Position numbers and translations under genes: made by a program
Assembly (NCBI RefSeq): GCF_900102535.1
Contig: NZ_FNBP01000016.1
Coordinates: forward strand, 1-43,692
Source: Sulfitobacter delicatus
GTDB taxonomy: Bacteria > Pseudomonadota > Alphaproteobacteria > Rhodobacterales > Rhodobacteraceae
Length of the DNA stretch: 43,692 nt
Reading direction: 5' to 3'
Notes under the pieces: generated by a model
What the model was told of the DNA's origin: nothing
The model's database searches: none
What the model saw: only the letters and a program-made list of their open reading frames with translations
Shown here: positions 14,447 to 24,611 of the stretch, in pieces
Position numbering within the stretch: the stretch's first letter is position 1
How the letters are laid out: every line of letters starts with the position of its first letter

Positions 14447-17269
14447 CTACTTCTCCGCGCGCTCGACCCCGGCCGCAATCGCCTCGCGCAAGCGTTTCTC
14501 CAACACGCGCTGCTTGGCTTCGGTATAGTATTTCAGCCCAAACATATCTTTGACGTAGAAGGTATCGACCACCTGTTCGCCATAGGTCGCGATGACCGCA
14601 TTCGCGATATAAACATTGGAAGCCGCCAAAGTGCGCGTCAGGTCATAGAGCAGGCCGGGCCGGTCGCGGGTGTCGACCTCGATGATTGTGTAGATTTCCG
14701 ACCCTTCATTGTCGAAGGTGATATGCGTTGGCACCTTAAAGGCCCGCTCGCGCTTTTTGACCTTGTCACGGGATTTAAGCGCATCGCGGGCGACGATCTC
14801 ACCGCGCAGGGTCTTTTCAATCATCTCGCGCAGACGCGGCAGCCGTGCAGATTCAAACGCATGACCTTCGGAGTCCTGAATCCAGAAGGCATCGGTCACG
14901 AAACCGTCCTTAGTCGTATAGCTGCGCGCATCGACGACATTTGCCCCCACCAGTGCCAGCGCGCCCGCGAGACGCGCAAAGATGCCGGGGTGGTCGGCCA
15001 TAACAAAGCAGGCACGGGTGGCGCCGCGGTCTTCGTCCGGGTGCAGGTCGATGCGGATGTCGTCATTGCCAATGTCCCGCAGCATTTCGGCAAAAGCGAT
15101 ATGGGCCGTTACATGCAGGCCCTGCCAATAGGGCGGATAGTGGCGCGCGGTTTCACGCTGCAACACCTTGCGCGGCCAGTCTTTCAACGCGGCACGCAGG
15201 GTCTTCTTGGCTTCGGCGCCCCGGTTCTCTCGGTTGAGGTCCTCGAGCCCGGTCTCCAGCGCCCGTTCTGTCTGACGGTAGAGCGCGCGGATTAGGACGG
15301 CTTTCCAATTGTTCCATGTGTTCGGCCCAACGCCGCGAATGTCGCAGACCGTCAGCACGCAGAGCAGGTCGAGCCGTTTGACCGTCTGCACCGCTTTGGC
15401 AAAGTCCCGCACGGTGCGCGGGTCGGCGATGTCGCGTTTCTGTGCCATGTCGGACATCAGCAGGTGGTAGCGCACCAGCCATTCTACCGTATCAACCTCA
15501 TCGCGCTTCAGCCCCAGCCGCGGGCCAATCCGTCGCGCAAGCTTCGCGCCAATAATCGAATGGTCCTCGGGCCGCCCTTTCCCAATGTCATGCAGCAGCA
15601 ACGCCACATAGAGCACCTTGCGGTTCACGCCGCGCTCGAGGATCGAAGAGGCGACGGGTAGTTCCTCTTCCAGCTCGCCTTTTTCGATCCGGGCCAGATG
15701 GGCGATACATTGGATCGTATGCTCATCCACCGTGTAGCTGTGATACATATTGAACTGCATCATCGCCACAATGGGCTCAAACTCGGGGATGAAGGCGCTG
15801 AGTACGCCCAACTCATTCATCCGGCGTAGGGCGCGCTCGGGATTGCCGTGCTTTAGTAGAAGGTCGAGGAAGATACGCCGTGCTTCGGGCGTGCGGCGCA
15901 TATCGTCGTCAATGAGCGATAGGTTGGCTTTAATCAGCCGCATGGCGTCTGGGTGGATCAACATACCGGTGCGCAAAGCTTCTTCGAAAATGCGCAGCAG
16001 GTTCAGCTTGTCAGACAGGAATTCGTCGTCGTCCTTTACCGCGATCCGGTTGTGCACGACCTGAAAACCGTCGCGCATCTTGGGGCGCCGGCGAAAAATA
16101 CGCTCTAACAGCGGCTCGGCCTTCATATGGCTGGCTTCCAGCCCGGTCACAAAGATGCGTGTGAGATCGCCCACGGCTGTGGCATGGCGGAAATAGGCCT
16201 GCATAAAGACCTCGACCCCGCGCCGTCCGCCGATGTCTTCATAGCCCATGACCTTGGCGACCTGCACCTGCATGTCAAAAGTGAGCTGTTCGGTGGCGCG
16301 GCCTGCAAGTAGATGTAGATGGCCCCGCACGGCCCAGAGAAAGGCTTCGGCCTCGCGAAACGTGTCGTATTCATCGGCGCGGAAGACGCCCAGTTCGACC
16401 AGATCGGCGACACGGTCGACGTCATGAATGAACTTGGCGATCCAGAACAGCGAGTGCAGATCGCGCAGCCCACCTTTGCCTTCCTTCACATTGGGTTCCA
16501 CGACATAGCGCTCGCCCTGTTTTAGATGGCGGTTGTCGCGCTCTTCCAGTTTCGCTTCGATGAAATCGCGGCCCGCGCCGGCGAAGAGGTCGTTCTTCAG
16601 GCTGGTGTCGAGTTCATTCGCCAGGCTGATGTCCCCGTCGATAAACCGATGTTCCAAAAGGGCGGTTTGGATGGTGAAATCATCGGCACCGAGGCGGATA
16701 CATTCGTCAATGGTGCGGGTCGCATGGCCGACCTTCAGCTTTAGATCCCAAAGGATATAGAGCATCGATTCAATGACGCTCTCGGACCATGCGGTAGCTT
16801 TGTATGGTATAAGAAACAGCAGATCGACATCCGAATGTGGTGCCATCTCGCCCCGGCCATAGCCACCCACGCCAATCATGGCGAGCCGTTCACCCTCGGT
16901 CGGGTTCGGATTGGGGTGCAAAATTTGACTGGCGATGCCCAGAACCGCCCGCATCAGTTGGTCGGTTAGATAGGTATAGGAAGAGGTCATCGCCCGGGCA
17001 TCAAAGGGCGATTCCGCAAAAGCGGCGGCAATTGCGGCGCGGCCCGCTTCTTGTGTGCTGCGCAGCACCGCCACAATATCGGCCCGCAGTGCGGCGCCTT
17101 CGAGGGTGGTGTCGAGCTGTGACAGCGCCTGCTGTACGGCTTCGACGTCGAAAATCTGCTCGGGAGCGCAAATCAGGCGCGGGTGTCGACGCGCGCCTGA
17201 TATTGTTGTCGTCTTAGCGAGGTCCAATTTAGAAACCGGCGCCGCCAAAGCCGCGGGGGGCGGGGTCAA
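14447..17269 (-). CDS. glnD: [Protein-PII] uridylyltransferase / uridylyl-removing enzyme
   Basis: A protein of up to 940 residues with full GlnD architecture. The nucleotidyltransferase domain has GVGGYGRGEMAPHSDVDL (residues 133-150; GG 135-136, D147, D149). The HD hydrolase domain has LLHDIGKG (H560, D561). Two C-terminal ACT domains (about 730-810 and 840-925) sense glutamine. It uridylylates PII when nitrogen is scarce and removes UMP when glutamine is high. The start is uncertain. The longest frame begins with TTG at 17269, overlapping the upstream gene by 41 bp. A second TTG at 17227 sits 1 nt after that gene's stop and would suit translational coupling. Neither has a strong ribosome binding site. 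Confidence 0.95.
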   Translation of the reverse strand: MTPPPAALAAPVSKLDLAKTTTISGARRHPRLICAPEQIFDVEAVQQALSQLDTTLEGAALRADIVAVLRSTQEAGRAAIAAAFAESPFDARAMTSSYTYLTDQLMRAVLGIASQILHPNPNPTEGERLAMIGVGGYGRGEMAPHSDVDLLFLIPYKATAWSESVIESMLYILWDLKLKVGHATRTIDECIRLGADDFTIQTALLEHRFIDGDISLANELDTSLKNDLFAGAGRDFIEAKLEERDNRHLKQGERYVVEPNVKEGKGGLRDLHSLFWIAKFIHDVDRVADLVELGVFRADEYDTFREAEAFLWAVRGHLHLLAGRATEQLTFDMQVQVAKVMGYEDIGGRRGVEVFMQAYFRHATAVGDLTRIFVTGLEASHMKAEPLLERIFRRRPKMRDGFQVVHNRIAVKDDDEFLSDKLNLLRIFEEALRTGMLIHPDAMRLIKANLSLIDDDMRRTPEARRIFLDLLLKHGNPERALRRMNELGVLSAFIPEFEPIVAMMQFNMYHSYTVDEHTIQCIAHLARIEKGELEEELPVASSILERGVNRKVLYVALLLHDIGKGRPEDHSIIGAKLARRIGPRLGLKRDEVDTVEWLVRYHLLMSDMAQKRDIADPRTVRDFAKAVQTVKRLDLLCVLTVCDIRGVGPNTWNNWKAVLIRALYRQTERALETGLEDLNRENRGAEAKKTLRAALKDWPRKVLQRETARHYPPYWQGLHVTAHIAFAEMLRDIGNDDIRIDLHPDEDRGATRACFVMADHPGIFARLAGALALVGANVVDARSYTTKDGFVTDAFWIQDSEGHAFESARLPRLREMIEKTLRGEIVARDALKSRDKVKKRERAFKVPTHITFDNEGSEIYTIIEVDTRDRPGLLYDLTRTLAASNVYIANAVIATYGEQVVDTFYVKDMFGLKYYTEAKQRVLEKRLREAIAAGVERAEK

Positions 17270-18410
17270 TCACCACAACACGGTTGTCACGGATCGTGGC
17301 CACAGCCAGCGCACGTTCGTTGGTCCCATCCCGGCGCAGACGGAAGATGCCGCTGGCGCCTTTGAAACCTGCGCCCTGTGTCAGCGCGGCACCAGAGAGA
17401 GCGTTGGACTTACCAGCTTTCACCAGCGATCCAATCGCTGCCATCCCGTCAAACGCCAGCCCGGCGAGCGGGTGCGGATCACTGCCATAGGCCGCTTTGT
17501 ACTGGTTGGAGAAGGCCGTGCTCGCCGCCGTATCAGGCCGCGCGAACCAGCCACCCTGAACGCCGGGCAGTTCCAATGTCTGCGGAGGAATGTCCCAACG
17601 GGTCAGACCCATGTATTGCGTTGTCGCAGCTTGCACGCCAGCCTCCGGCAGCAATTGCGCAAAAAGCGGCAGGGCGCTGGCCGAAGAGGTCGTCAGGAAC
17701 AAAGCATCCGCGCCAGTGCTGTCGATGGCCGCTTTGACCCGCGGCACGGCGGCGACAACGGACTCTTGGCTCAGGGCATAGTCAACGGTGCCTGCAAGTG
17801 TGGCGCGATTGGCGCTGATTGCTTGCAGAATGGCATCGCGTCCCAATTGGCCCGCAAGGTCTTGGCCATGCAGAACAACGATCTTTTCCTTACCGCTGCG
17901 CTTGGCGAAGCTCACCAGCCGGTTCGCGGTATTGGCAAAGGTGGGTCCAAGCACAAAGACGTTGCCGCCTGCAATGGTTGGGTTGTTGGAGAAGGACAGC
18001 ACGTTCACACCAGATGCCGCGACAGCGACGCCCGCCGCATTCGCCGCTTCGCCGTAAACCGGCCCAAGGATGATCTTCGCGCCCTCATTCACGGCCTGAG
18101 AGGCAACGGAAGCTGCCTGGCTGGCATTGCCGGCTGTGCCATAGACGCGCAGATCGATTTGAACGCCGCCAAGATCCCGCATCGCCAGACGCGCTGCATT
18201 CTCAAGGTTCTGGGCAAGCAGATTGTCGCTTGCGGAGCCACCGCGGGGCACCAGAAGCGCCACCGGCACAGGGGCCGAAGTATCAATGCGCGGGCCGCCG
18301 GTATTGCCGCCGGTGATGGCGACAGGCTGACAGGCCGCGAGGACCGCCGCAAAGAGAGGCAGCAGAAGCAGGTGCATCTTCTTGCGGATGGCTCGGAAAA
18401 AGGCAATCAT
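17229..18410 (-). CDS. Penicillin-binding protein activator (LpoA-like) lipoprotein
   Basis: A 393-residue lipoprotein. The signal peptide is hydrophobic at 13-26 with lipobox LAAC (C27). The rest is a type I periplasmic-binding fold of the LpoA/leucine-binding-like group, with VPVALLVPRGG, GAKIILGPVYGEAANAAG and PLAGLAFDGMAAIGSL. In enterobacteria LpoA stimulates PBP1A. Here that role is inferred from family resemblance, and the TPR half of E. coli LpoA is missing. GGGGAG lies 9 nt before the ATG. It is followed by glnD on the same strand with contact or overlap, and is divergent from rsmI. Confidence 0.88.
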   Translation of the reverse strand: MIAFFRAIRKKMHLLLLPLFAAVLAACQPVAITGGNTGGPRIDTSAPVPVALLVPRGGSASDNLLAQNLENAARLAMRDLGGVQIDLRVYGTAGNASQAASVASQAVNEGAKIILGPVYGEAANAAGVAVAASGVNVLSFSNNPTIAGGNVFVLGPTFANTANRLVSFAKRSGKEKIVVLHGQDLAGQLGRDAILQAISANRATLAGTVDYALSQESVVAAVPRVKAAIDSTGADALFLTTSSASALPLFAQLLPEAGVQAATTQYMGLTRWDIPPQTLELPGVQGGWFARPDTAASTAFSNQYKAAYGSDPHPLAGLAFDGMAAIGSLVKAGKSNALSGAALTQGAGFKGASGIFRLRRDGTNERALAVATIRDNRVVVIDPAPRGFGGAGF

Positions 18411-18496
18411 CGGTATTCACTCCCCGGTGGTGGCAGGACGGCAATGCCGCCGAAACATGGCCGCGATCATAGTGACTGCGAAAGGCGGGTCCAGCG

Positions 18497-19357
18497 TTGA
18501 AATTCCAGAAGACAGAGCTAACGCCGGGACTTTATTTTGTCGGTGTCCCGATCGGCACGGCCCGCGACATCACCCTGCGGGCGCTGGATGTGCTCGCCTC
18601 CGCCGATTTGCTCGCCGCCGAAGACACCCGTAGCCTGCGCCGATTAATGGAAATACATGGCGTTCCTCTGAATGGACGACAGGTGGTGGCGCTGCACGAC
18701 CACAGCGGCGAAGCGGTGCAAGAGCGGCTCATCACGGCGATCCGTGAAGGAAAATCAGTGGCCTATGCCTCCGAGGCTGGCATGCCGCTCATCGCTGACC
18801 CCGGGTTTGAACTTGGCCGCGCGGCTGCCCAAGCAGGCGTAATGCTGACCAGCGCGCCCGGTCCTTCTGCCGTGCTGACGGCACTCGCGCTGGGCGGTCT
18901 GCCGACCGATGCGTTTTTCTTTGCAGGCTTTCTGCCAAATAGCAAAGCCGCGCGATTAACCGCTCTGGAAAAGCTCCGCGACGTGCCTGGCACCTTGGTG
19001 TTCTACGAATCGCCAAAACGGTTGGGGGCCATGCTGCGCGACGCCGCCACCGCGCTGGGTGCAGAACGTCAGGCTGCCATGTGCCGGGAGTTGACCAAGA
19101 AATTCGAAGAGGTGAAGCGAGACACGCTTGAGAATCTGGCCGAGGCCTATGCCGGCAAAGCACCAAAAGGCGAAGTCGTCGTGCTGATTGATCGGGGCCG
19201 TTTAGAATCTGTTAAGCAAGTTGACCTAGAAACAGACCTGACCCAAGCGCTGCAAGATCATTCAATGCGCGACGCGGTCGATCTGGTTGCAAAAGCGCAT
19301 GGGTTGCCACGGCGGCAAGTGTACCAAGCGGCTTTGGCGCTCGGGAAGGATGGTTGA
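18497..19357 (+). CDS. rsmI: 16S rRNA (cytidine(1402)-2'-O)-methyltransferase
   Basis: A 286-residue SAM-dependent tetrapyrrole-methylase-fold enzyme that methylates the 2'-O of C1402 in 16S rRNA. Landmarks are YFVGVPIGTARDITLRAL, AAEDTRSLRRLM, SEAGMPLIADPG, SAPGPSAVLTALALGGL and FYESPKRL. The start codon is TTG at 18497 with GGCGGG upstream; no ATG or GTG fits between it and the first conserved block. It is divergent from the PBP-activator gene, a pairing common in Proteobacteria. yraN follows 15 nt downstream. Confidence 0.95.
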   Translation: MKFQKTELTPGLYFVGVPIGTARDITLRALDVLASADLLAAEDTRSLRRLMEIHGVPLNGRQVVALHDHSGEAVQERLITAIREGKSVAYASEAGMPLIADPGFELGRAAAQAGVMLTSAPGPSAVLTALALGGLPTDAFFFAGFLPNSKAARLTALEKLRDVPGTLVFYESPKRLGAMLRDAATALGAERQAAMCRELTKKFEEVKRDTLENLAEAYAGKAPKGEVVVLIDRGRLESVKQVDLETDLTQALQDHSMRDAVDLVAKAHGLPRRQVYQAALALGKDG

Positions 19358-19372
19358 AAAGGTTTAGGGTTC

Positions 19373-19762
19373 ATGGCGGTAGATTCACGTTCCAATACAA
19401 AGCGACAGCGTGGGCGAATGGCCTACCACGCAGGTCTCGCTGCTGAAAATCGGATCGCGCAGGATTATGAACGACGTGGATTCGCCGTTGCGCGGCGACG
19501 CTGGCGCGGCCGCGTCGGAGAAATTGATCTTATTCTGCGCGACGGCGCCGCGCTGATATTTGTAGAGGTCAAGCAAAGTCGCGACTTCGCACGCGCAGCC
19601 GAAAGTCTGTCTACACGACAGATGCAACGTATCTACAAATCGGCTGAAGAATTTCTTGCCGGTGAGCCCGCAGGAAGCCTGACAGAAGTCCGCTTCGACG
19701 TCGCCCTCGTGAACGGGCAAGGGGCGACCGAAATTATCGAAAACGCCTTTGGGTTGGGCTGA
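19373..19762 (+). CDS. YraN family (UPF0102) endonuclease-like protein
   Basis: A 129-residue protein with the PD-(D/E)XK-like signature of the family: E50 and D52 (GEIDLI) and E65/K67 (FVEVK). The N-terminal AGLAAENRIAQDYERRGFAV helix is typical. The function is unknown, though the fold suggests a role in DNA processing. It follows rsmI by 15 nt, the standard pairing, and is translated from ATG 19373. Confidence 0.92.
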   Translation: MAVDSRSNTKRQRGRMAYHAGLAAENRIAQDYERRGFAVARRRWRGRVGEIDLILRDGAALIFVEVKQSRDFARAAESLSTRQMQRIYKSAEEFLAGEPAGSLTEVRFDVALVNGQGATEIIENAFGLG

Positions 19763-19868
19763 CCTATTGCGCCCAACCCCCTGCTGCGCCATCTAAGAAG
19801 GGTCCTTCTCGCCCGGTCCAATTGGTCCGGGTTCGAATGTGACCGAGGCCAGCAGCAGGGAGACCCCA

Positions 19869-20804
19869 ATGAAAATCGCCTTTCAGATGGACCCGATCGG
19901 GAACGTCGACATCAATGCCGACAGCAGTTTCCGCTTGGCCGAAGAGGCTCAGGCACGCGGGCATGAGCTGTTTTTCTATACCCCCGACCATCTGGCCTAT
20001 CAGGAAGGAAGGGTTACAGCGCGGGGGCATGATTTCACTGTTCAACGTGTGCAGGGCGCGCATGCGCAGTTTGGTGAGGAGCGTGAGGTTGATCTGAGCG
20101 AATACGATGTGGTTTGGCTGCGCCAGGACCCACCGTTCGACATGCATTACATCACCTCGACCCATCTTCTGGACCGACTTAAAGACACGACTTTGGTGGT
20201 GAACGATCCATTTTGGGTGCGCAACTACCCTGAAAAACTGATGGTCCTTGATTTCCCGGATCTCACGCCACCCACGACCATCGCGCGCGATCTTGATACG
20301 ATTAAAGCGTTCAAAGCCAAACATGGCGATGTGATCCTCAAACCGCTTTACGGTAACGGGGGCGCAGGCGTGTTCCGGCTGGATGCCAATGATCGCAACC
20401 TGACTTCGCTACATGAGTTGTTCACCGGCTTTTCGCGTGAACCCTTGATCGTGCAGAAGTTCCTGCCCGCCGTTTCAAAAGGGGACAAACGCGTCATCCT
20501 CGTGGATGGCGAGGCAGTTGGCGCGATCAATCGGGTACCGGCGGAAGGGGAAACCCGGTCAAATATGCATGTCGGCGGTCGGCCTGAGAAGGTGGGCCTG
20601 ACGGAACGGGACCGCGAAATCTGTGCGGCGATTGGTCCTTTGTTGAAGGAAAAGGGCCAAGTCTTTGTCGGCATCGACGTGATCGGGGACTATCTGACCG
20701 AGATTAACGTGACATCGCCGACCGGCATTCAGGAGCTTGAGCGGTTCGATGGGGTAAACATCGTTGGAAAGATTTGGGAGGCGATTGAGGCGCGCCGCGG
20801 GTGA
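19869..20804 (+). CDS. gshB: Glutathione synthase
   Basis: A 311-residue ATP-grasp ligase that joins gamma-glutamylcysteine and glycine. It shows the GshB N terminus ([20 protein letters not shown]), [30 protein letters not shown] (glycine-rich ATP loop), [17 protein letters not shown] and [21 protein letters not shown], which carry the magnesium and nucleotide ligands. I chose ATG 19869, with AGGGAGA upstream; the ten-residue extension to 19839 is not conserved. The stop codon overlaps the GTG start of the esterase gene (GTGA). Confidence 0.96.
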   Translation: MKIAFQMDPIGNVDINADSSFRLAEEAQARGHELFFYTPDHLAYQEGRVTARGHDFTVQRVQGAHAQFGEEREVDLSEYDVVWLRQDPPFDMHYITSTHLLDRLKDTTLVVNDPFWVRNYPEKLMVLDFPDLTPPTTIARDLDTIKAFKAKHGDVILKPLYGNGGAGVFRLDANDRNLTSLHELFTGFSREPLIVQKFLPAVSKGDKRVILVDGEAVGAINRVPAEGETRSNMHVGGRPEKVGLTERDREICAAIGPLLKEKGQVFVGIDVIGDYLTEINVTSPTGIQELERFDGVNIVGKIWEAIEARRG

Positions 20805-21733
20805 GCCTGCGCCGCCATTTGCTGAACCAGTGTCTGCGCTGGACGGAAAAACCTTTGCTTTCGCGCGGCTCGCCACAATTGCTGCGGCGGGCCTTGGAGG
20901 TGCAGGCGCGGTTGTTTTTTCGAACCCCGCGCGCCGTGAAAGCAGTCTGGCGGGAATTGCCCCTCGGGCCGCGGGCGCTTTGGCTTTCGCCGCCGCAGTC
21001 CGGGGCGCGGGTCATTCTATACATCCATGGCGGTGGTTTTGTTTTCGGCAGCCCGCTGACCCACCGCGCGATGCTGGCGCGGCTTGCGTTGCTTACCGAC
21101 GCAGAGGTGGTGCTTCCCACTTACGCGCGTGTGCCAGAAGCGCGCTTTCCTGCAGCCGCGCGGGACGTGCATGCGGCTTGGGACAGCTTGCTGGCGCTCG
21201 GCATCGCGCCTCAAAATATCATTCTTGGCGGAGATAGTGCGGGTGGGGCGTTGGCATTCGATTTGCTGGCGCAGCTTTGCCAGGAGGGCGGTGGTTTGCC
21301 TGCCGGGGTATTCGGTCTGTCGCCTCTATTGGACATGACCTTTTCAGGCAGTAGTTTTCGCGAGAACGCAGGCTGCGATGTTCTCTTGCCGGCGCAGCGG
21401 GCGGCGGAGATGGCGGGCCTCTACCTTAATGGCAAGAGCGCGGATGACCCTCGGGCGAGTCCGCTTTTTGCAGATTACACCGGTGCGCCGCCGATATGGC
21501 TGACGGTCAGCGATAGTGAAATATTGCGGGACGATAGCCGTCGCCTTGCAAGCCGTCTGTGTAAAGCCGCCTTGCCTGTAACCCTGCAGGAAGAGCACGA
21601 TCTTCCGCATGTCTGGCCATTGTTTCACAACCATTTACCTGAGGCGCAGCGCACTCTCGAAGCGCTCGGACAATGGATCAACGCCCTGCCGCCTGCACCG
21701 CTCGGCGGGCCGGATCGGGCAGGCGAAAGCTGA
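20801..21733 (+). CDS. Alpha/beta hydrolase, HSL family esterase
   Basis: A 310-residue hydrolase with the hormone-sensitive-lipase motif HGGGF (76-80), nucleophile elbow GDSAGG (S146), an acid candidate in [11 protein letters not shown] (near 242) and catalytic H in DLPHVWPLF (near 269). It acts on short-chain esters or acyl groups; the substrate is unknown. It starts with GTG overlapping the gshB stop by 4 bp, so translation is coupled. Its last 56 bases overlap the 3' end of convergent comM. Confidence 0.9.
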   Translation: MSLRRHLLNQCLRWTEKPLLSRGSPQLLRRALEVQARLFFRTPRAVKAVWRELPLGPRALWLSPPQSGARVILYIHGGGFVFGSPLTHRAMLARLALLTDAEVVLPTYARVPEARFPAAARDVHAAWDSLLALGIAPQNIILGGDSAGGALAFDLLAQLCQEGGGLPAGVFGLSPLLDMTFSGSSFRENAGCDVLLPAQRAAEMAGLYLNGKSADDPRASPLFADYTGAPPIWLTVSDSEILRDDSRRLASRLCKAALPVTLQEEHDLPHVWPLFHNHLPEAQRTLEALGQWINALPPAPLGGPDRAGES

Positions 21734-23213
21734 TCGCTTCTGCCATATGGGGGCGACGCACATCTGCTGCGCCATCAAGGTCTGCGATCGTGCGGGCGAC
21801 CCGCATCACCCGATGGTAGCCGCGCGCCGACAGGCCGAACCGTTCGGCTGCGCGCAGCAACAACGTTCGGGCCTCTTCGTCAGGACTGGCGATGACCTCT
21901 AGCATATCTCCCATCGCGTCGGCGTTCGCAGTTATCGCAGGGTGATCCTGAAACCGCAGGTCTTGCACCTTGCGGGCGGCGTGGACCCGAACCGCCACTT
22001 CAGCAGAGCCTTCGGCGCTCGGGGGCAGGTTTAGATCCGTATAGCTCACCGGCGGCACGTCGACGCGCAGATCGAAACGGTCCATCAGGGGGCCGGAAAT
22101 GCGGCCCATGTAGTCCTCACCACAGGCGGGTGCGCGTGAACATGCGCGGGCTGGGTCGGGGAGATAGCCGCATTTACAAGGATTGGCAGCGGCAATCAGC
22201 ATGAACTTGCAGGGGTATTTTACGTGAGCGTTGGCGCGGGCAATCATTACTTCACCAGTCTCGGTCGGTTGGCGCAGGGTTTCGAGGACGGTGCGGGAAA
22301 ACTCGGGAAACTCGTCCATGAACAGCACCCCGTTATGCGCGAGGGAGACTTCGCCGGGCCGCGCCCGCCGCCCTCCGCCGATGATCGCGGCCATAGAGGC
22401 GGTGTGATGCGGCTCACGAAACGGGCGACCGCGCGAGATGCCGCCTTCGTCGAGCAGCCCGGCGAGCGAATGGATCATCGAGGTTTCCAGCGCTTCCATG
22501 GCGGTAAGCGGGGGGAGAATGCTGGGCAGGCAAGACGCGAGCATGGATTTGCCCGACCCCGGCGTGCCCACCATCATCAGGTGATGTCGTCCGGCAGCAG
22601 CGATTTCCAGCGCGCGTTTGGCGCGTTCCTGACCTTTCACCTCGCGCAGGTCGCGGGTGGTAGAGGGCGGCGGCACTTCGCCGGGTTCGGCCGGTGTGAT
22701 AGGAACCTGTCCGGTATAGTGGCGCACCACATCGCCAAGGGTTGCGGCGGCGATGACCTGTGCTGCACCGACCCATGCGGCTTCGGCGCCTGACGCTGCT
22801 GGGCAGAGTAGGCTGCGGTCGTGGGTCGCCGCGGCCATGGCCGCCGGAAGGGCGCCCACGACCGGAACCAACGTGCCGTCGAGTGATAGTTCGCCTAAGG
22901 CCACGAGGTTCTGGGTGACGTCATCGGGCAAGATATCGAGCGCCGATAAAAGAGCGAGCGCGATAGGGAGATCGAAATGGCTGCCCTCCTTTGGAAGATC
23001 GGCGGGCGACAGATTCACGGTGATGCGTTTGGACGGCAGCGCGATTGCCATGGCGCCTAGCGCTGTGCGCACGCGGTCGCGCGCCTCGGAAACGGCTTTG
23101 TCTGGAAGACCAACGATGGAGAAACCGGGCAGCCCGGCGGTCACGGCGCATTGCACCTCGACCATGCGCGCTTCCACACCCTGAAATGCGACCGTATAGG
23201 CCCGCGACACCAT
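21678..23213 (-). CDS. comM: YifB/ComM family Mg-chelatase-like AAA ATPase
   Basis: A 511-residue protein. An N-terminal Lon-protease-like domain (about 1-165) has VEVQCAVTAGLPGFSIVGLP. The AAA core has Walker A GTPGSGKS and Walker B GVLFMDEF. A C-terminal Mg-chelatase region follows, with a cysteine cluster NPCKCGYLPDPARAC. ComM is a hexameric helicase that drives branch migration during integration of transformed DNA in Vibrio and Acinetobacter. The ATG at 23213 has GGGAG 8 nt upstream; the TTG at 23231 does not. Its 3' end overlaps the esterase gene on the other strand. Confidence 0.94.
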   Translation of the reverse strand: MVSRAYTVAFQGVEARMVEVQCAVTAGLPGFSIVGLPDKAVSEARDRVRTALGAMAIALPSKRITVNLSPADLPKEGSHFDLPIALALLSALDILPDDVTQNLVALGELSLDGTLVPVVGALPAAMAAATHDRSLLCPAASGAEAAWVGAAQVIAAATLGDVVRHYTGQVPITPAEPGEVPPPSTTRDLREVKGQERAKRALEIAAAGRHHLMMVGTPGSGKSMLASCLPSILPPLTAMEALETSMIHSLAGLLDEGGISRGRPFREPHHTASMAAIIGGGRRARPGEVSLAHNGVLFMDEFPEFSRTVLETLRQPTETGEVMIARANAHVKYPCKFMLIAAANPCKCGYLPDPARACSRAPACGEDYMGRISGPLMDRFDLRVDVPPVSYTDLNLPPSAEGSAEVAVRVHAARKVQDLRFQDHPAITANADAMGDMLEVIASPDEEARTLLLRAAERFGLSARGYHRVMRVARTIADLDGAADVRRPHMAEAISFRLPDPARRAVQAAGR

Positions 23214-23281
23214 CGCCCGATCTCCCGACAAGATATGGTTAATGGGTAGGCAGTGGGTGTTTAGGAATGGTTAACGCCAGA

Positions 23282-23971
23282 TCAGGCGCCTTCAGGCCAG
23301 TCGCGTTTTGCTAGGCCAAGCTCATAGGGGAAGGGATCATAGACCTTTTCAAGCCCTGTGGCCCGCCACTTCTTGAAGGCGGGGTCGCTGATCGTCTGCG
23401 CGCAATAGGCCTGCGCTTCGGACGAGACGGGCAGGTCATAGCCAATAATACGCGCCGCCACCGGGGCATAGAATACGTCGGCGAGTGAATAGGCGCCAAA
23501 GAGCCACGGCCCCTCACTGCTGCGGGGCTGGCTGCGGGCATGGCGCCAGAGGTCTTCTATACGGGTCAGGTCTTGTTTGGTCTCGGCGTCGGGATCAAAC
23601 CCCTCCCACACATGTTGCAATTGCATCGGACAAGCGCCGCGCAGCGCGGTGAAGCCCGAGGCCATTGCGGCACAGAGCCATCGAGCCGTGGCTCGGGCGG
23701 CAGGATCCGCAGGCCAAAGCCCGGCGTCGGGGTGCCGCTCGGCTAAAGTTTCCGCCATGGCGAGGCTCTCACCTACCACGGTACCGTCGGGCAGGCGCAA
23801 GGCGGGCACCAGCCGGGCAGGCGCGAGATGCGCCAGATCGTCGGCCATGGTGCCGCTGTAGAGACCGACGAGATGCTCACGGTAAGGCAGGTCAAATTTT
23901 TCCAGCATCAGCCAGCCGCGGAGGGACCAACTGGAGAAGGTGCGATCACCGATATAGAGGTCATATGTCAT
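23282..23971 (-). CDS. Glutathione S-transferase family protein
   Basis: A 229-residue cytoplasmic protein with an N-terminal thioredoxin-fold GST domain (YDLYIGDRTFSSWSLRGWLM, VPALRLPDGTVVGESLAMAE; the SSWS motif gives the likely catalytic serine) and a C-terminal helical domain including LADVFYAPVAARI. It resembles the GST group related to maleylacetoacetate isomerases. The substrate is unknown. It is followed by comM 68 nt downstream, so joint transcription is possible. Confidence 0.9.
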   Translation of the reverse strand: MTYDLYIGDRTFSSWSLRGWLMLEKFDLPYREHLVGLYSGTMADDLAHLAPARLVPALRLPDGTVVGESLAMAETLAERHPDAGLWPADPAARATARWLCAAMASGFTALRGACPMQLQHVWEGFDPDAETKQDLTRIEDLWRHARSQPRSSEGPWLFGAYSLADVFYAPVAARIIGYDLPVSSEAQAYCAQTISDPAFKKWRATGLEKVYDPFPYELGLAKRDWPEGA

Positions 23972-24029
23972 GCGCGCAGATTAGGGCGCAAAAGATCGCT
24001 GGGCCAAGCGCTTTCTGCAGCGCCAGCAC

Positions 24030-24611
24030 TTAAGGGAGGTGGTTGATGCCATGTATCTGCCACGCGCCATCCTCATGGCTCAAATGCGTCACCGAAAGAT
24101 TGTCGATCTTATGCGCCATCGCTTCTAGCGGACCTGTGCCGAGGGCCTGTTGGATCTGAGTGAGGATCACGCCGAAATGCGCCACAGCAATGACATGCGT
24201 ATCAGGATGCTGCGCGTTGATACGGGCCACCACGCGATCAACCCGCGCCTTGGTCTGGTTCCAGCTTTCCCCTTCGGGGGCCACCACGTCGCCCGGGGTC
24301 TCCCAATAGGCGCGACTGAGCTCCGGATCGCGGGCGGCGACGTCTTGGAAATGCAGCCCGTCCCAAGCGCCGAAGTGCAGTTCGCGCAGATCACGCTCAT
24401 GGGGCAGACGACGTCGACGCGGCGCGGCGAGTGCATCGGCGGTGGCGGCAGCCCGGCTGAGGTCCGAAGACACAAGCAAACCTACTGGCGGCAGATGCGC
24501 GTTCAGCCGTGCAAGCAAAGCTGCATCAGAGAGATCGGCAGGCACATCGCGCCAACCTACGAAATTCTTTTCATGCGTGGGCCCGTGGCGCACCCAATGC
24601 CAGATCGTCAT
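24030..24611 (-). CDS. Histidine phosphatase, probable alpha-ribazole phosphatase
   Basis: A 193-residue phosphoglycerate-mutase-like phosphatase. R8-H9-G10 (WVRHGPT) provides the phospho-histidine. RELHFGAWDG supplies the acid. AVAHFGVI holds the second active-site histidine. Its ATG overlaps the cobU stop by 4 bp (ATGA), so it is co-translated with a cobalamin gene. By context it dephosphorylates alpha-ribazole phosphate or adenosylcobalamin phosphate in nucleotide-loop assembly (CobC role). The family alone would not prove this. Confidence 0.85.
   Translation of the reverse strand: MTIWHWVRHGPTHEKNFVGWRDVPADLSDAALLARLNAHLPPVGLLVSSDLSRAAATADALAAPRRRRLPHERDLRELHFGAWDGLHFQDVAARDPELSRAYWETPGDVVAPEGESWNQTKARVDRVVARINAQHPDTHVIAVAHFGVILTQIQQALGTGPLEAMAHKIDNLSVTHLSHEDGAWQIHGINHLP

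Noticed and set aside
19810..19850. tRNA T-arm-like sequence (GGTTCGAAT) with a nearby imperfect hairpin
   Set aside because: No acceptor, D or anticodon arms can be drawn around it. Chance similarity in the gshB leader.
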